NCBI GenBank assembly: GCA_905234425.1
Contig: CAJOHR010000002.1
Span: 1 to 57,384, forward strand
DNA length: 57,384 nt
Direction of reading: 5' to 3'
DNA from: an uncultured Oscillospiraceae bacterium
Lineage (GTDB): Bacteria > Bacillota > Clostridia > Oscillospirales > Oscillospiraceae
Shown here: in pieces, positions 47,658-53,807 of the stretch
How positions within the stretch are numbered: the stretch's first letter is position 1
How the letters are laid out: every line of letters begins with the position of its first letter
Position numbers and translations under genes: made by a program
The notes under the pieces: generated by a model
Seen by the model: the letters and a program-made list of their open reading frames with translations, nothing else
The model's database searches: none
What the model was told of the DNA's origin: nothing

Positions 47658-47711
47658 GGTGGGGGATGGTGGATTCGAACCACCGAAGGCATAGCCAGCA
47701 GATTTACAGCC
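47657..47711 (-). other. attP core: 3' part of tRNA-Tyr
   Basis: Read on the - strand the segment gives the anticodon loop CTGTAAA (GTA, Tyr), a class II variable arm, the T arm GGTGGTTCGAATCCACC and the acceptor strand ATCCCCC plus ACCA. The 5' half of the tRNA is absent. Integration into host tRNA-Tyr would rebuild a whole gene. The integrase stop codon is 20 bp away. Confidence 0.85.
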
Positions 47712-47730
47712 TGATTAAAACCGTTTATTT

Positions 47731-48876
47731 TCAATGTCCGGAGGCTTTTGCCATCATCTTTGCCATCCCGCGATTGAACTTGCCAAGCGATTTGGTTTTT
47801 TGACCGCTCCGCAGGTCCGTATATATTTCCCGCGTAATCTCAATCCTGGAATGGCCCAGGATTTTTTGCGCTGTGAGTTCGTCCACGCCCAACTCGAACA
47901 TCAAGGTAGCGGTTCCATGCCGGAGCTGATGCGCTGTAATGGTAGGCTTCCCTGTTTCGTCAATAAAGCCTACCGCCTCGCAATACCGCTGCCAAGAACC
48001 CTCATACCCGCGATCAGTCATCAGGCCACCGCCAGGGCCGCCTCGATTGCTAGGTGGGCAAGGGAACACATACAAACTACTGGCTTTCATCTTTGCTTCC
48101 CTGAGAGCCGGAAGTAAGACGTCCAAGATCGGAACATCCCGAGTACCAGCGTCTGTCTTTGGCGATTTGTATTGCGGCTTGCTGCCGATGGTGTAGTCGA
48201 TGGATTTTGTAACGTGGATCTCTTTCGTCTTGAGGTCGATGTCGCTCCACTGAAGCGCAAGGGCCTCGGACTTCCTCATGCCGGTGCACAGCAACAGGAA
48301 AGGAAAGAGCCCGAACGGAGCGTCGATCCGCTTGCAAATGACGTTCATCTGATCCGCAGTAGGTGCGCTCCGTTTGCTCTGCTTCAATCCTTTTGGGAGC
48401 TTTATGGACGTGACAGGATTGTACATCACCACGCGCTCGATCACAGCATGGTCATAGATCATACGCCAGATGGATCGGCGTGTCTGGACTACCGTTCTGC
48501 TCAAGCCCTTTGCTTTTGCTCTGGCCAGGTCAGCGGCAATGTTTCCTGGCTCTACATCGGGAAAGGGTACGTCACCGTACTGGTCCACGATGTCGTTGTA
48601 ATGTGGCTCATAATTGTTCCACGTCCTAGCTTCGATCTCCTCACGGTGCTTCATCTCCCACCGGCCGGCAACCTCCCGGAAGGTTGGAGCCGTTGGCTTT
48701 CCCTTCTCTGGATCGGCGTCTGCCTCGGCTTGCTTCTCGATCAGCCGAAGATACAGTTTCTCCGGATCTCTGTCACAGACGAAGTGCCGTTTTCCTCCAA
48801 GATCGGTATAGTACCCCTGATACCGGCCATCTGATCGCAGAGTGAACATGCTGGCATAGTCGATTTTTTTCGCCAT
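47731..48876 (-). CDS. int: Tyrosine integrase
   Basis: 381 residues, leftward. Residues 1-60 form an arm-binding domain (Arg-Tyr-Gln-Gly-Tyr-Tyr-Thr-Asp), 65-165 a SAM-like core-binding domain and 170-370 the catalytic domain: Arg in Thr-Gly-Met-Arg-Lys-Ser-Glu-Ala-Leu, His-Gln-Leu-Arg-His-Gly, Gly-His-Ser-Arg and the nucleophile in Ile-Tyr-Thr-Asp-Leu. GAAAGGA precedes the ATG. It acts at the adjacent attP and the host tRNA-Tyr gene. An excisionase is not obvious; the candidate is the small protein at 51514. Confidence 0.92.
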   Translation of the reverse strand: MAKKIDYASMFTLRSDGRYQGYYTDLGGKRHFVCDRDPEKLYLRLIEKQAEADADPEKGKPTAPTFREVAGRWEMKHREEIEARTWNNYEPHYNDIVDQYGDVPFPDVEPGNIAADLARAKAKGLSRTVVQTRRSIWRMIYDHAVIERVVMYNPVTSIKLPKGLKQSKRSAPTADQMNVICKRIDAPFGLFPFLLLCTGMRKSEALALQWSDIDLKTKEIHVTKSIDYTIGSKPQYKSPKTDAGTRDVPILDVLLPALREAKMKASSLYVFPCPPSNRGGPGGGLMTDRGYEGSWQRYCEAVGFIDETGKPTITAHQLRHGTATLMFELGVDELTAQKILGHSRIEITREIYTDLRSGQKTKSLGKFNRGMAKMMAKASGH

Positions 48877-48905
48877 AAAAACACCTGTCCTTTCTGAAAA
48901 AAAGG

Positions 48906-48935
48906 TTGCAGAGATCCAAGGGCAGGTGTTATAAT
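48906..48935 (+). promoter_or_regulatory. Promoter beside integrase start
   Basis: TTGCAG (48906-48911), 18-bp spacer, TATAAT (48930-48935) with the TGn extension. It reads away from the integrase gene towards the terminator at 48980. AACACCTG elements (48880, 48923 reverse, 48959, 48996) surround it, two of them in a perfect 12-bp inverted repeat (48919-48930 / 48959-48970). Confidence 0.6.
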
Positions 48936-48941
48936 CATCTT

Positions 48942-49015
48942 AGTCAGGGATGACGGGCAACACCTGCCCTGAATTCTGCCTCCCCTGGGTGCTCCAACAC
49001 CTGGGGGAGTTTTTT
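48942..49015 (+). ncRNA. Candidate short RNA or leader with terminator
   Basis: The predicted transcript begins near 48942 and ends at the terminator formed by CTCCCCTGGGTG (48980-48991) and CACCTGGGGGAG (48998-49009) plus six T. There is no open frame of note and the length is about 74 nt. It may be a small RNA, or an attenuated leader of the gene at 49095. Not identifiable as a known family. Confidence 0.45.
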
Positions 49016-49094
49016 ATTTCCACCCGGCCTTATTGCCGGGAGGTTGACAAAAAGAGGTTCGTGTGACACACTTCAGATAAAGGAGTGTGTCGGT

Positions 49095-49460
49095 ATGAGC
49101 AGAGAATTGATCGCATCAATACGATTTGACGAAATAGTGCATGTACTCCCATTTTGGATCAGGCCGTCAGATAACCTGGACCCAATAGCTCTGCCTCCAT
49201 CTGAATGGGGCGTCAACATATATCTCGGTAACTCCACAGAAGTAATCCTACTTGGAGCTTTGAAATCGGATGCAGAACGGCTCAGGGATGCGCTTACAGA
49301 GGCAATCAATAAACTTTCTCAAAGAGAGCAATCAACGATTCCCGTTGGTGAAAAACCTATTTCAGAGCCTCGTGTGTGCCGCACTCAAGATGAGGCTGCA
49401 ACGGCATCGAAGGAACGAATCTATGCACTTATTGACGGTGAGGCGATTAACAATGCGTGA
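49095..49460 (+). CDS. Hypothetical lysogeny-region protein (121 aa)
   Basis: ATG 49095 behind AAAGGAG (49079-49085); the frame is open upstream to 49044 but that codon is inside a TTGACA. The protein has Ile-Arg-Phe-Asp-Glu-Ile-Val-His-Val-Leu, Val-Asn-Ile-Tyr-Leu-Gly-Asn-Ser and a helix Ala-Glu-Arg-Leu-Arg-Asp-Ala-Leu-Thr-Glu-Ala-Ile. Compact alpha/beta with a polar tail. Flanked by leftward genes; function unknown. Confidence 0.6.
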   Translation: MSRELIASIRFDEIVHVLPFWIRPSDNLDPIALPPSEWGVNIYLGNSTEVILLGALKSDAERLRDALTEAINKLSQREQSTIPVGEKPISEPRVCRTQDEAATASKERIYALIDGEAINNA

Positions 49461-49809
49461 TGATAAAGTTCAGCACAACGGTACCGATAACTGTACCGAT
49501 TACGGCACCAATGGTTCCGCCAACAATGGCAACGATCCAGTTGTGATGATGTTGCTTTCGAGTATCAATCACCGTTTGCTCTTTCTCATCGGCTCTGTGT
49601 GCTTCTTGAGCTGCATGATACTCGCGTATCTCGTTGTGATAGGCATCCAGGTTCTCAGACATCTCATATAGTTTCGCGGCTATTTCCTGCTGCGAAATAT
49701 CCGGGATTGCTTCAATAGGCTCTTGCGGTGCCTTGCTCAGTTTTGCCACCTTATTCAGATTGTCTGCCTCTTTCATTGCCTCTCTAAGTGCGCTGTAGTC
49801 ATCAATCAT
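49447..49809 (-). CDS. C-terminally membrane-anchored protein (120 aa)
   Basis: Leftward, GGAGGAG before ATG 49809. Residues 1-90 are a soluble charged helix with His-rich parts (Lys-Gln-His-His-His-Asn), and residues 92-116 a Gly/Ile/Val-rich membrane segment with glycine-zipper spacing (Gly-Gly-Thr-Ile-Gly-Ala-Val-Ile-Gly). Tail-anchored proteins next to phage repressors often act in superinfection exclusion; this is inferred from topology and place. Confidence 0.6.
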   Translation of the reverse strand: MIDDYSALREAMKEADNLNKVAKLSKAPQEPIEAIPDISQQEIAAKLYEMSENLDAYHNEIREYHAAQEAHRADEKEQTVIDTRKQHHHNWIVAIVGGTIGAVIGTVIGTVVLNFIITHC

Positions 49810-49821
49810 ATATTTCTCCTC

Positions 49822-49850
49822 CCCGTCCAGTTGACACTGGGCGGGTTTTT
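49822..49850 (+). terminator. Rightward terminator within the leftward lysogeny genes
   Basis: CCCGTCCAG (49822-49830), loop TTGACA, CTGGGCGGG (49837-49845), one G-U pair, then TTTTT. It can end + transcripts from 49095 after they have passed antisense through the membrane-protein gene. Confidence 0.7.
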
Positions 49851-50346
49851 AGTCTTTCAACGGGACAAATCGCTCCAGGACAAATATATTCTGGGCTATG
49901 GAGGCATTGGTGCCGACGCGCATGGAGCCAACTGATGTAGACATGGAGTTAATGCCCAAGTCGTTCGAAAAGGCGGTAATAACGCGCCATCCGTCTTCGC
50001 CCAAATCGTTTAGTGTGTTTGTCATCCGTTCAATATTCACCGATCCGCTGCGTTCATCGCGAAAGTCGATGACTTTGTATTCATAGAAACCGTTCATGCC
50101 GCGCGCTTTCAAAGCGTCCATCTTTTTTGCGGTACGCTCCCTGCGCCGTAAAACCTCGCGCTTCTCGAATCCATATAGACCAGCCAGTTCTGGATCGGTC
50201 TCGACCGGGGGCTTCTCTTGTGGCAATACAGGACGGGCCTTTGACAGCTGTGCCTTCATGGCAATGCTTGCACAGATCGGACACAGTCCATCTTCGGTCA
50301 GTGTCCAGGCTTCGTTTGACTTTTTGCAGGATGAACATGTGGGCAT
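49849..50346 (-). CDS. Zinc-ribbon and DUF4177-like protein (165 aa)
   Basis: Leftward, GGAGG seven bases before ATG 50346. The N-terminus has Cys-Ser-Ser-Cys-Lys and Cys-Pro-Ile-Cys, a zinc ribbon. After a charged helix, residues 88-160 resemble DUF4177 (Tyr-Glu-Tyr-Lys-Val-Ile-Asp-Phe, Leu-Asn-Asp-Leu-Gly-Glu-Asp-Gly-Trp-Arg-Val-Ile). It follows the repressor in the leftward run and is probably expressed in lysogens. Role unknown. Confidence 0.65.
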   Translation of the reverse strand: MPTCSSCKKSNEAWTLTEDGLCPICASIAMKAQLSKARPVLPQEKPPVETDPELAGLYGFEKREVLRRRERTAKKMDALKARGMNGFYEYKVIDFRDERSGSVNIERMTNTLNDLGEDGWRVITAFSNDLGINSMSTSVGSMRVGTNASIAQNIFVLERFVPLKD

Positions 50347-50391
50347 ACCGCAACCTCCGATCTATTGCGAACTTCGTAAGATTCTTCCGTT

Positions 50392-50422
50392 TTGACAAAA
50401 AGTTGTAATCTTATGTTATAAT
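50392..50422 (+). promoter_or_regulatory. Strong rightward promoter facing the repressor gene
   Basis: TTGACA (50392-50397), 19-bp spacer, TATAAT (50417-50422) with TGn extension. Drives the 50-residue ORF at 50473 and then reads antisense into the repressor's 3' end. Confidence 0.7.
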
Positions 50423-50472
50423 TTTGTTGCGCAAATTTCAAAGCTGTGGGCCCGAAGCGGAAAGGAACAGAC

Positions 50473-50625
50473 ATGTCAGACGTGGATCGTCAATTCCAAT
50501 CATTGTTGCAGGTCATGACTGACGAGCAGAAAAACGAGCTCATTATGCTTCTGCGCTCATTGAGCGAAGAAGCGACAGAACAGCCTTCTTCTGATCTTCA
50601 CGCAGAGTGCCCCACAACTGCATAG
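50473..50625 (+). CDS. Small protein antisense to repressor 3' end (50 aa)
   Basis: ATG 50473 to TAG 50625, with GGAAAGGAAC upstream and a strong promoter 50 bp before. Helical, with Asp-Glu-Gln-Lys-Asn-Glu-Leu-Ile-Met-Leu-Leu-Arg-Ser-Leu-Ser-Glu-Glu-Ala, which resembles the C-terminal helix of the repressor encoded on the other strand. It overlaps the repressor gene by 83 bp. A repressor-interacting peptide (antirepressor or co-factor) would fit, but there is no direct evidence. Confidence 0.6.
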   Translation: MSDVDRQFQSLLQVMTDEQKNELIMLLRSLSEEATEQPSSDLHAECPTTA

Positions 50626-50890
50626 CTTCGGCAGTCAAATCATCCCCCGGTGCGGATTCGTCCGTGCTGGGGGTTTTTTTGTTTTCTTCGGGCTCCAGCC
50701 GGCCTAGAAGTGTATCACCGTCAACGCCAAGAGCTCTGCACAGCGCATTGATCATAGAAATGTCCGGCTCGCGCTTATCCTTTTCCCAATAATTCAAACG
50801 GGTAGCTGAGATGCCCAACGCCTCGGCTAACCCCTTCTGGTTAAATCCCGCTTTTTTTCTGTAGTAAACGATTCGCTCTCCGAGAGTCAT
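50543..50890 (-). CDS. CI-like repressor (115 aa)
   Basis: Leftward; start at 50890 (AAAGGAGG eight bases upstream). Residues 1-65 form an XRE HTH: Glu-Arg-Ile-Val-Tyr-Tyr-Arg-Lys-Lys-Ala-Gly-Phe-Asn-Gln-Lys-Gly-Leu-Ala-Glu, Ser-Ala-Thr-Arg-Leu-Asn-Tyr-Trp-Glu. A Lys/Glu/Ser linker then leads to a short helix (Leu-Ser-Leu-Leu-Arg-Ser-Met-Ser). There is no LexA-type autocleavage domain, so release from lysogeny must use another route. It should bind the three operators at 50981-51043. Confidence 0.85.
   Translation of the reverse strand: MTLGERIVYYRKKAGFNQKGLAEALGISATRLNYWEKDKREPDISMINALCRALGVDGDTLLGRLEPEENKKTPSTDESAPGDDLTAEAMQLWGTLREDQKKAVLSLLRSMSAEA
50644..50680 (+). terminator. Rightward terminator inside the repressor gene
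   Basis: CCCCCGGTGCGGA (50644-50656), loop TTCG, TCCGTGCTGGGGG (50661-50673), paired with three G-U, then seven T. It ends the antisense unit started at 50392. Confidence 0.8.
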
Positions 50891-50920
50891 GAAGCGCACC
50901 TCCTTTAATGTCATACATAA

Positions 50921-50949
50921 AGTATATCCTCGAAAATTAGCACTGTCAA
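50921..50949 (-). promoter_or_regulatory. Repressor promoter
   Basis: On the - strand TTGACA (50949-50944), 17-bp spacer, TATACT (50926-50921). Nearly consensus and 31 bp before the repressor start. Confidence 0.8.
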
Positions 50950-50980
50950 TAGAAAAATCACCATCCCGCTAAAAATTATT

Positions 50981-51043
50981 AGCAAAATGCTTGACAAATT
51001 AGCATTTTGCTGGTATGGTGATTAAAGAAATCAGCGAAACGCT
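50981..51043. promoter_or_regulatory. Three palindromic operators of the lysogeny switch
   Basis: AGCAAAATGCT (50981-50991), AGCATTTTGCT (51001-51011) and AGCGAAACGCT (51033-51043), consensus AGCRWWWYGCT, each with a flanking TTA/TAA. They lie at the -35, in the spacer and just after the -10 of the rightward promoter. Half-sites also occur near 50937 and 50968 towards the leftward promoter. Confidence 0.75.
50991..51019 (+). promoter_or_regulatory. Early rightward promoter (PR-like)
   Basis: TTGACA (50991-50996), 17-bp spacer, TATGGT (51014-51019), overlapped by operators. Starts the early operon with the Cro-like gene at 51061. Confidence 0.8.
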
Positions 51044-51060
51044 AATTTGGAGGTGATAAG

Positions 51061-51285
51061 ATGTTCCCTAATCTTGAGGCAGAGCAGGCGCGACACAGCC
51101 ACACCAATACGGAGGTTGCCGCCGAACTCGGTATGTCCAGAGCTTCTTATGAGGCAAAGAAGAAGGATGGACGATTCTCAATCGCTGATGCAAACGCTCT
51201 GTGCGATCTTTACCAGTGCAGTTATTCTTATCTGTTCTCGGAAGATCTGCTGATTCCGCAGACGTGGCAGACGCTACAAAACTGA
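51061..51285 (+). CDS. Cro-like regulator (74 aa)
   Basis: First gene of the early operon; TTTGGAGGTG precedes ATG 51061. An HTH is seen in Asn-Thr-Glu-Val-Ala-Ala-Glu-Leu-Gly-Met-Ser-Arg-Ala-Ser-Tyr-Glu-Ala-Lys-Lys, with Asn-Ala-Leu-Cys-Asp-Leu-Tyr-Gln-Cys-Ser-Tyr-Ser-Tyr-Leu. Its divergent orientation to the CI-like gene and the shared operators indicate a Cro role. Confidence 0.8.
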   Translation: MFPNLEAEQARHSHTNTEVAAELGMSRASYEAKKKDGRFSIADANALCDLYQCSYSYLFSEDLLIPQTWQTLQN

Positions 51286-51298
51286 AAGAAGGTGAAAC

Positions 51299-51499
51299 AT
51301 GACAACCATCATCCCTACGGTGATCGCATTAGCTGAGGCTGCTGCTCTGATCTTCCTATATTGGGAGTGGCGAAATGCCGTGGCAATAGGAAAAGCCCTT
51401 GTCGCCTATATGAACGATCACGGCAGACTGCCGGATATCGACGAGATGGATGCCTACATCGCGGATGCGCTCACGGGCAAGTATGACTATTGGGACTGA
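51299..51499 (+). CDS. Small membrane protein (66 aa)
   Basis: AAAGAAGGTG precedes ATG 51299. One N-terminal membrane helix (Ile-Ala-Leu-Ala-Glu-Ala-Ala-Ala-Leu-Ile-Phe-Leu) followed by a cytoplasmic helix and an acidic tail ending Tyr-Asp-Tyr-Trp-Asp. Expressed immediately after Cro; possibly a host-takeover or exclusion peptide. Function unknown. Confidence 0.6.
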   Translation: MTTIIPTVIALAEAAALIFLYWEWRNAVAIGKALVAYMNDHGRLPDIDEMDAYIADALTGKYDYWD

Positions 51500-51513
51500 C
51501 GGAGGGTTAAGCA

Positions 51514-51717
51514 ATGCCAAGAGAACACCCAGATTACAGGGACAGTCTGGAGCTGCTCAACACCATGTACCCCGGAGCTGCGCTTCTCAGCACCGATCAG
51601 GTGAAGCAAGCTACTGGATGGAAGGACATCAGGACTATAAAAAAGCGCCTGCCCATCATCCATGAGCAGGTCAGCAAGATAGCCCTGGCAAAGTACATGT
51701 GCGGAGGTGCGAAGTGA
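51514..51717 (+). CDS. Excisionase-like small DNA-binding protein (67 aa)
   Basis: GGAGGG precedes ATG 51514. Residues 24-60 look like a MerR/Xis winged helix: Leu-Ser-Thr-Asp-Gln-Val-Lys-Gln-Ala-Thr-Gly-Trp, Asp-Ile-Arg-Thr-Ile-Lys-Lys-Arg-Leu-Pro-Ile. Its early-operon location and size fit an excisionase or early regulator. Its distance from int (about 2.6 kb) is not unusual for such switches. Confidence 0.55.
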   Translation: MPREHPDYRDSLELLNTMYPGAALLSTDQVKQATGWKDIRTIKKRLPIIHEQVSKIALAKYMCGGAK

Positions 51718-51884
51718 AGCAGCCCAAGAGACTAACCCGTGAGCAGAAGATCATGCTCTCCGAGCAGGGATTCAACCCCAAAGCCTATCTCATGTTGTAC
51801 GACTTGGGAGAACGGCTTCTCCTGCTGGAGAAGAAAACCGACAAGCGAATCCTGGTGGACAAGCCCGTCGGGAAGAAGCGGTAA
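51714..51884 (+). CDS. DUF6906-like small protein (56 aa)
   Basis: GTG 51714 overlaps the previous stop (GTGA) with CGGAGG upstream. Pattern: Lys-Arg-Leu-Thr-Arg-Glu-Gln-Lys-Ile-Met-Leu-Ser-Glu-Gln-Gly-Phe-Asn-Pro-Lys-Ala-Tyr, typical of DUF6906. A small conserved phage/prophage protein of unknown role, usually beside early regulators. Confidence 0.65.
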   Translation: MKQPKRLTREQKIMLSEQGFNPKAYLMLYDLGERLLLLEKKTDKRILVDKPVGKKR

Positions 51885-51924
51885 TCAGGCCCGGTTGGGC
51901 CAACCAAACGAAAGGAGCACAAAT

Positions 51925-52191
51925 ATGGACATCACCAAGAGGAAAATCGTAGACCTGGAGGCTCTCCCGGCGGGCAAGGCCCGGAGCCAGGCCATCGTCT
52001 GCATCGGCGCTACTATCGCCTGCATGATCCTGGCTGCCGCCCTGATCTGCGTCGGCGTGTATCTTCCGCTGATGATCGATCAGATCACGCCGGTCATTGT
52101 GTGGATCGCAATGGGCATGGAGGCCGGTGGCTTTGGCATGTACTCCGTCTCCCGCTGGATCAGCCGGAATGCCTTGGCGAAGGAGGACTGA
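51925..52191 (+). CDS. Membrane protein with two helices (88 aa)
   Basis: AAAGGAGC precedes ATG 51925. Two hydrophobic segments (about 24-48 and 55-75) with a short loop, basic N-terminus and charged C-terminus. No family recognised. It is directly followed (2 bp) by the membrane-anchored lytic transglycosylase and may assist it. Confidence 0.6.
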   Translation: MDITKRKIVDLEALPAGKARSQAIVCIGATIACMILAAALICVGVYLPLMIDQITPVIVWIAMGMEAGGFGMYSVSRWISRNALAKED

Positions 52192-52193
52192 CC

Positions 52194-52829
52194 GTGGCGC
52201 TCAACATCGAAAGAGCGGCGGTGACCGCGTTCCGGGGACTGTTCCTGCTGCCGGTGATCGGCATTGCAATTCTGATGTTCCTCCCCGTCGGCGCCGCTAT
52301 CACCAATAGGCCCAGGGATTCCCCGGAAGCATCCGAACAGCCGGAGGTCCCCGAGGCAACGCACATCGTGATCGAGGAGCCGGAGACCGGCCTCCCCGTC
52401 ACCCCCAGCGGGAACGTCTACACCGATGAGATCCCCATGACCTACGGCTACCAGTGCGTGATGCAGGACGCATGCCGGAAGTACGATGTCCCCTATTCCC
52501 TTGCCCTGGCTATGGCAGAGGTGGAGAGCGGATGGGACTTTGACGCCTGGTCCGGATACGCCTACGGCATCATGCAGATCAACCCCGTCAATTACGGATG
52601 GCTCCGGGAGCTCGGTATAGACCCGGAAACCAAGTCCGGGAACATCGAGGCCGGCGTGAACATGATCGGTGATCTGCTGGCCCGGTATGGCGACACCCAC
52701 AAGGCCCTCATGGCCTACAACTGCGGGGAGGCTGGCGCGGCGGAGCTATGGGACGAAGGCTACACCACGTCAGAGTATTCCAGGAAGGTTGTCGCTGCCG
52801 CTGAGAAGTGGGCGGCGGTGATCGAATAA
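52194..52829 (+). CDS. Membrane-anchored lytic transglycosylase (SLT domain)
   Basis: 211 residues from GTG 52194, GGAGG upstream. A membrane anchor (about residues 14-36), a Pro/Glu linker, then an SLT lysozyme-like domain: catalytic Glu-111 in Ala-Met-Ala-Glu-Val-Glu-Ser-Gly-Trp, Tyr-Gly-Ile-Met-Gln-Ile-Asn-Pro and Ala-Tyr-Asn-Cys-Gly-Glu. It cleaves peptidoglycan glycan strands. Its place among early genes, far from the lysis cassette, is unusual and suggests a cell-envelope change early in infection. Confidence 0.85.
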   Translation: MALNIERAAVTAFRGLFLLPVIGIAILMFLPVGAAITNRPRDSPEASEQPEVPEATHIVIEEPETGLPVTPSGNVYTDEIPMTYGYQCVMQDACRKYDVPYSLALAMAEVESGWDFDAWSGYAYGIMQINPVNYGWLRELGIDPETKSGNIEAGVNMIGDLLARYGDTHKALMAYNCGEAGAAELWDEGYTTSEYSRKVVAAAEKWAAVIE

Positions 52830-52833
52830 AAGA

Positions 52834-52867
52834 GCCGCCCCCGGGTGGACGAGACCCAAAAGGCGGC
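52834..52867. repeat. Intergenic hairpin after transglycosylase
   Basis: GCCGCC (52834-52839) pairs with GGCGGC (52862-52867) around an inner GGGT/ACCC hairpin. No U-tract follows; probably a stability or attenuation element before the gene at 52916. Confidence 0.5.
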
Positions 52868-52915
52868 AAGCACAAATATGCACCCCCATAATACCAGAAA
52901 GGAAAGGTGATGTCA

Positions 52916-53497
52916 ATGAACAACGAACTGCGGGACCTTCGCGTATCTGCCGGACTCACGGCATCTGATATTGTCTCGGCGGTCCGCAGACTCTTCCCGA
53001 AGTACGACAAGACCCTCCAGAGCAAATGCGAAAACAGCCAGGCCTACGGGATCATGCTGTTACCAGAGGGCATGGATGCGGTCAGAGCTCTGGCGCCTGG
53101 CGCGTCAGAGGGCCGCAAAGACCGCCGGAGGGACAGGCATAGATTAACATGCCGCGTCCACTGCCGCCTCTCTGCGGGGCAGCTAGGCCAGTTGCAACAG
53201 CGCATGGAGGCTGATGGATATGGAACCGTACAGGATTGCATTTCCGATCTGGTCAAGCGGTATCTGGATAGCGCCATATACGATTCTGGGGAAGCGGCCA
53301 AAGCCCAAATTGGATACTGCGAAGCAAAGGGGCTTCCTCGTTTCGCTCCGCACTGGGGCCTGTGCCCGCACTGTGGGAAGAACATCTACCAGCCGGTGCA
53401 GCACAGCACCGGCACCGTTACGGGAATCACAGTGAGATCAGCGGCAAACGGCCTTATCACCGGATGCCCTCACTGCCATTACAGTTTTTGCGATTGA
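52916..53497 (+). CDS. Hypothetical early protein with C-terminal zinc ribbon (193 aa)
   Basis: ATG 52916 with GAAAGG upstream (ATG 52910 and GTG 52907 also in frame). N-terminal HTH-like region (Gly-Leu-Thr-Ala-Ser-Asp-Ile-Val-Ser-Ala-Val), a basic middle with a ribbon-helix-like Cys-Arg-Val-His-Cys-Arg-Leu and Val-Gln-Asp-Cys-Ile, and a C-terminal zinc ribbon Cys-Pro-His-Cys-Gly-Lys plus Cys-Pro-His-Cys-His. A DNA-binding regulator or replication accessory is likely. Confidence 0.65.
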   Translation: MNNELRDLRVSAGLTASDIVSAVRRLFPKYDKTLQSKCENSQAYGIMLLPEGMDAVRALAPGASEGRKDRRRDRHRLTCRVHCRLSAGQLGQLQQRMEADGYGTVQDCISDLVKRYLDSAIYDSGEAAKAQIGYCEAKGLPRFAPHWGLCPHCGKNIYQPVQHSTGTVTGITVRSAANGLITGCPHCHYSFCD

Positions 53498-53511
53498 AAG
53501 GAGCAACACGC

Positions 53512-53793
53512 ATGATCGAAGCAAAACAGACCCACTGCGGACAATATAAACGCTACGGCGATTTCTTCCGTGAGTGGGAAATCCAAACCGACATGGGCCG
53601 CGAGGAAACCGTAAATTGGTGCTTTGATAATCTTTATAAGCGCCGGGTCCCCGCCTCGGAAGAGTGGCACAAGGAAATCCGTGTCGGCGGAGGCCATAGT
53701 GGAGACTATTCCTATTATTTCGCCGGCTATTACACCATCAGCAAGAATGAAAAAGGCTACAAGTTCACAATTTGTGAGCCCTACGCAGATTGA
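53512..53793 (+). CDS. Small hypothetical early protein (93 aa)
   Basis: GAAAGGAGC precedes ATG 53512. Aromatic-rich and beta-like: Lys-Arg-Tyr-Gly-Asp-Phe-Phe-Arg-Glu-Trp-Glu and Tyr-Ser-Tyr-Tyr-Phe-Ala-Gly-Tyr-Tyr. Two cysteines, no metal pattern. Common just before the RecA-like ATPase in gut phages, as I recall; function unknown. Confidence 0.55.
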   Translation: MIEAKQTHCGQYKRYGDFFREWEIQTDMGREETVNWCFDNLYKRRVPASEEWHKEIRVGGGHSGDYSYYFAGYYTISKNEKGYKFTICEPYAD

Positions 53794-53807
53794 AAGGAGC
53801 AATCAAC

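Noticed and set aside
47657-47711. Functional phage-encoded tRNA-Tyr
   Set aside because: Only the 3' part is present; D arm and 5' acceptor strand are missing, so it is an attachment core.
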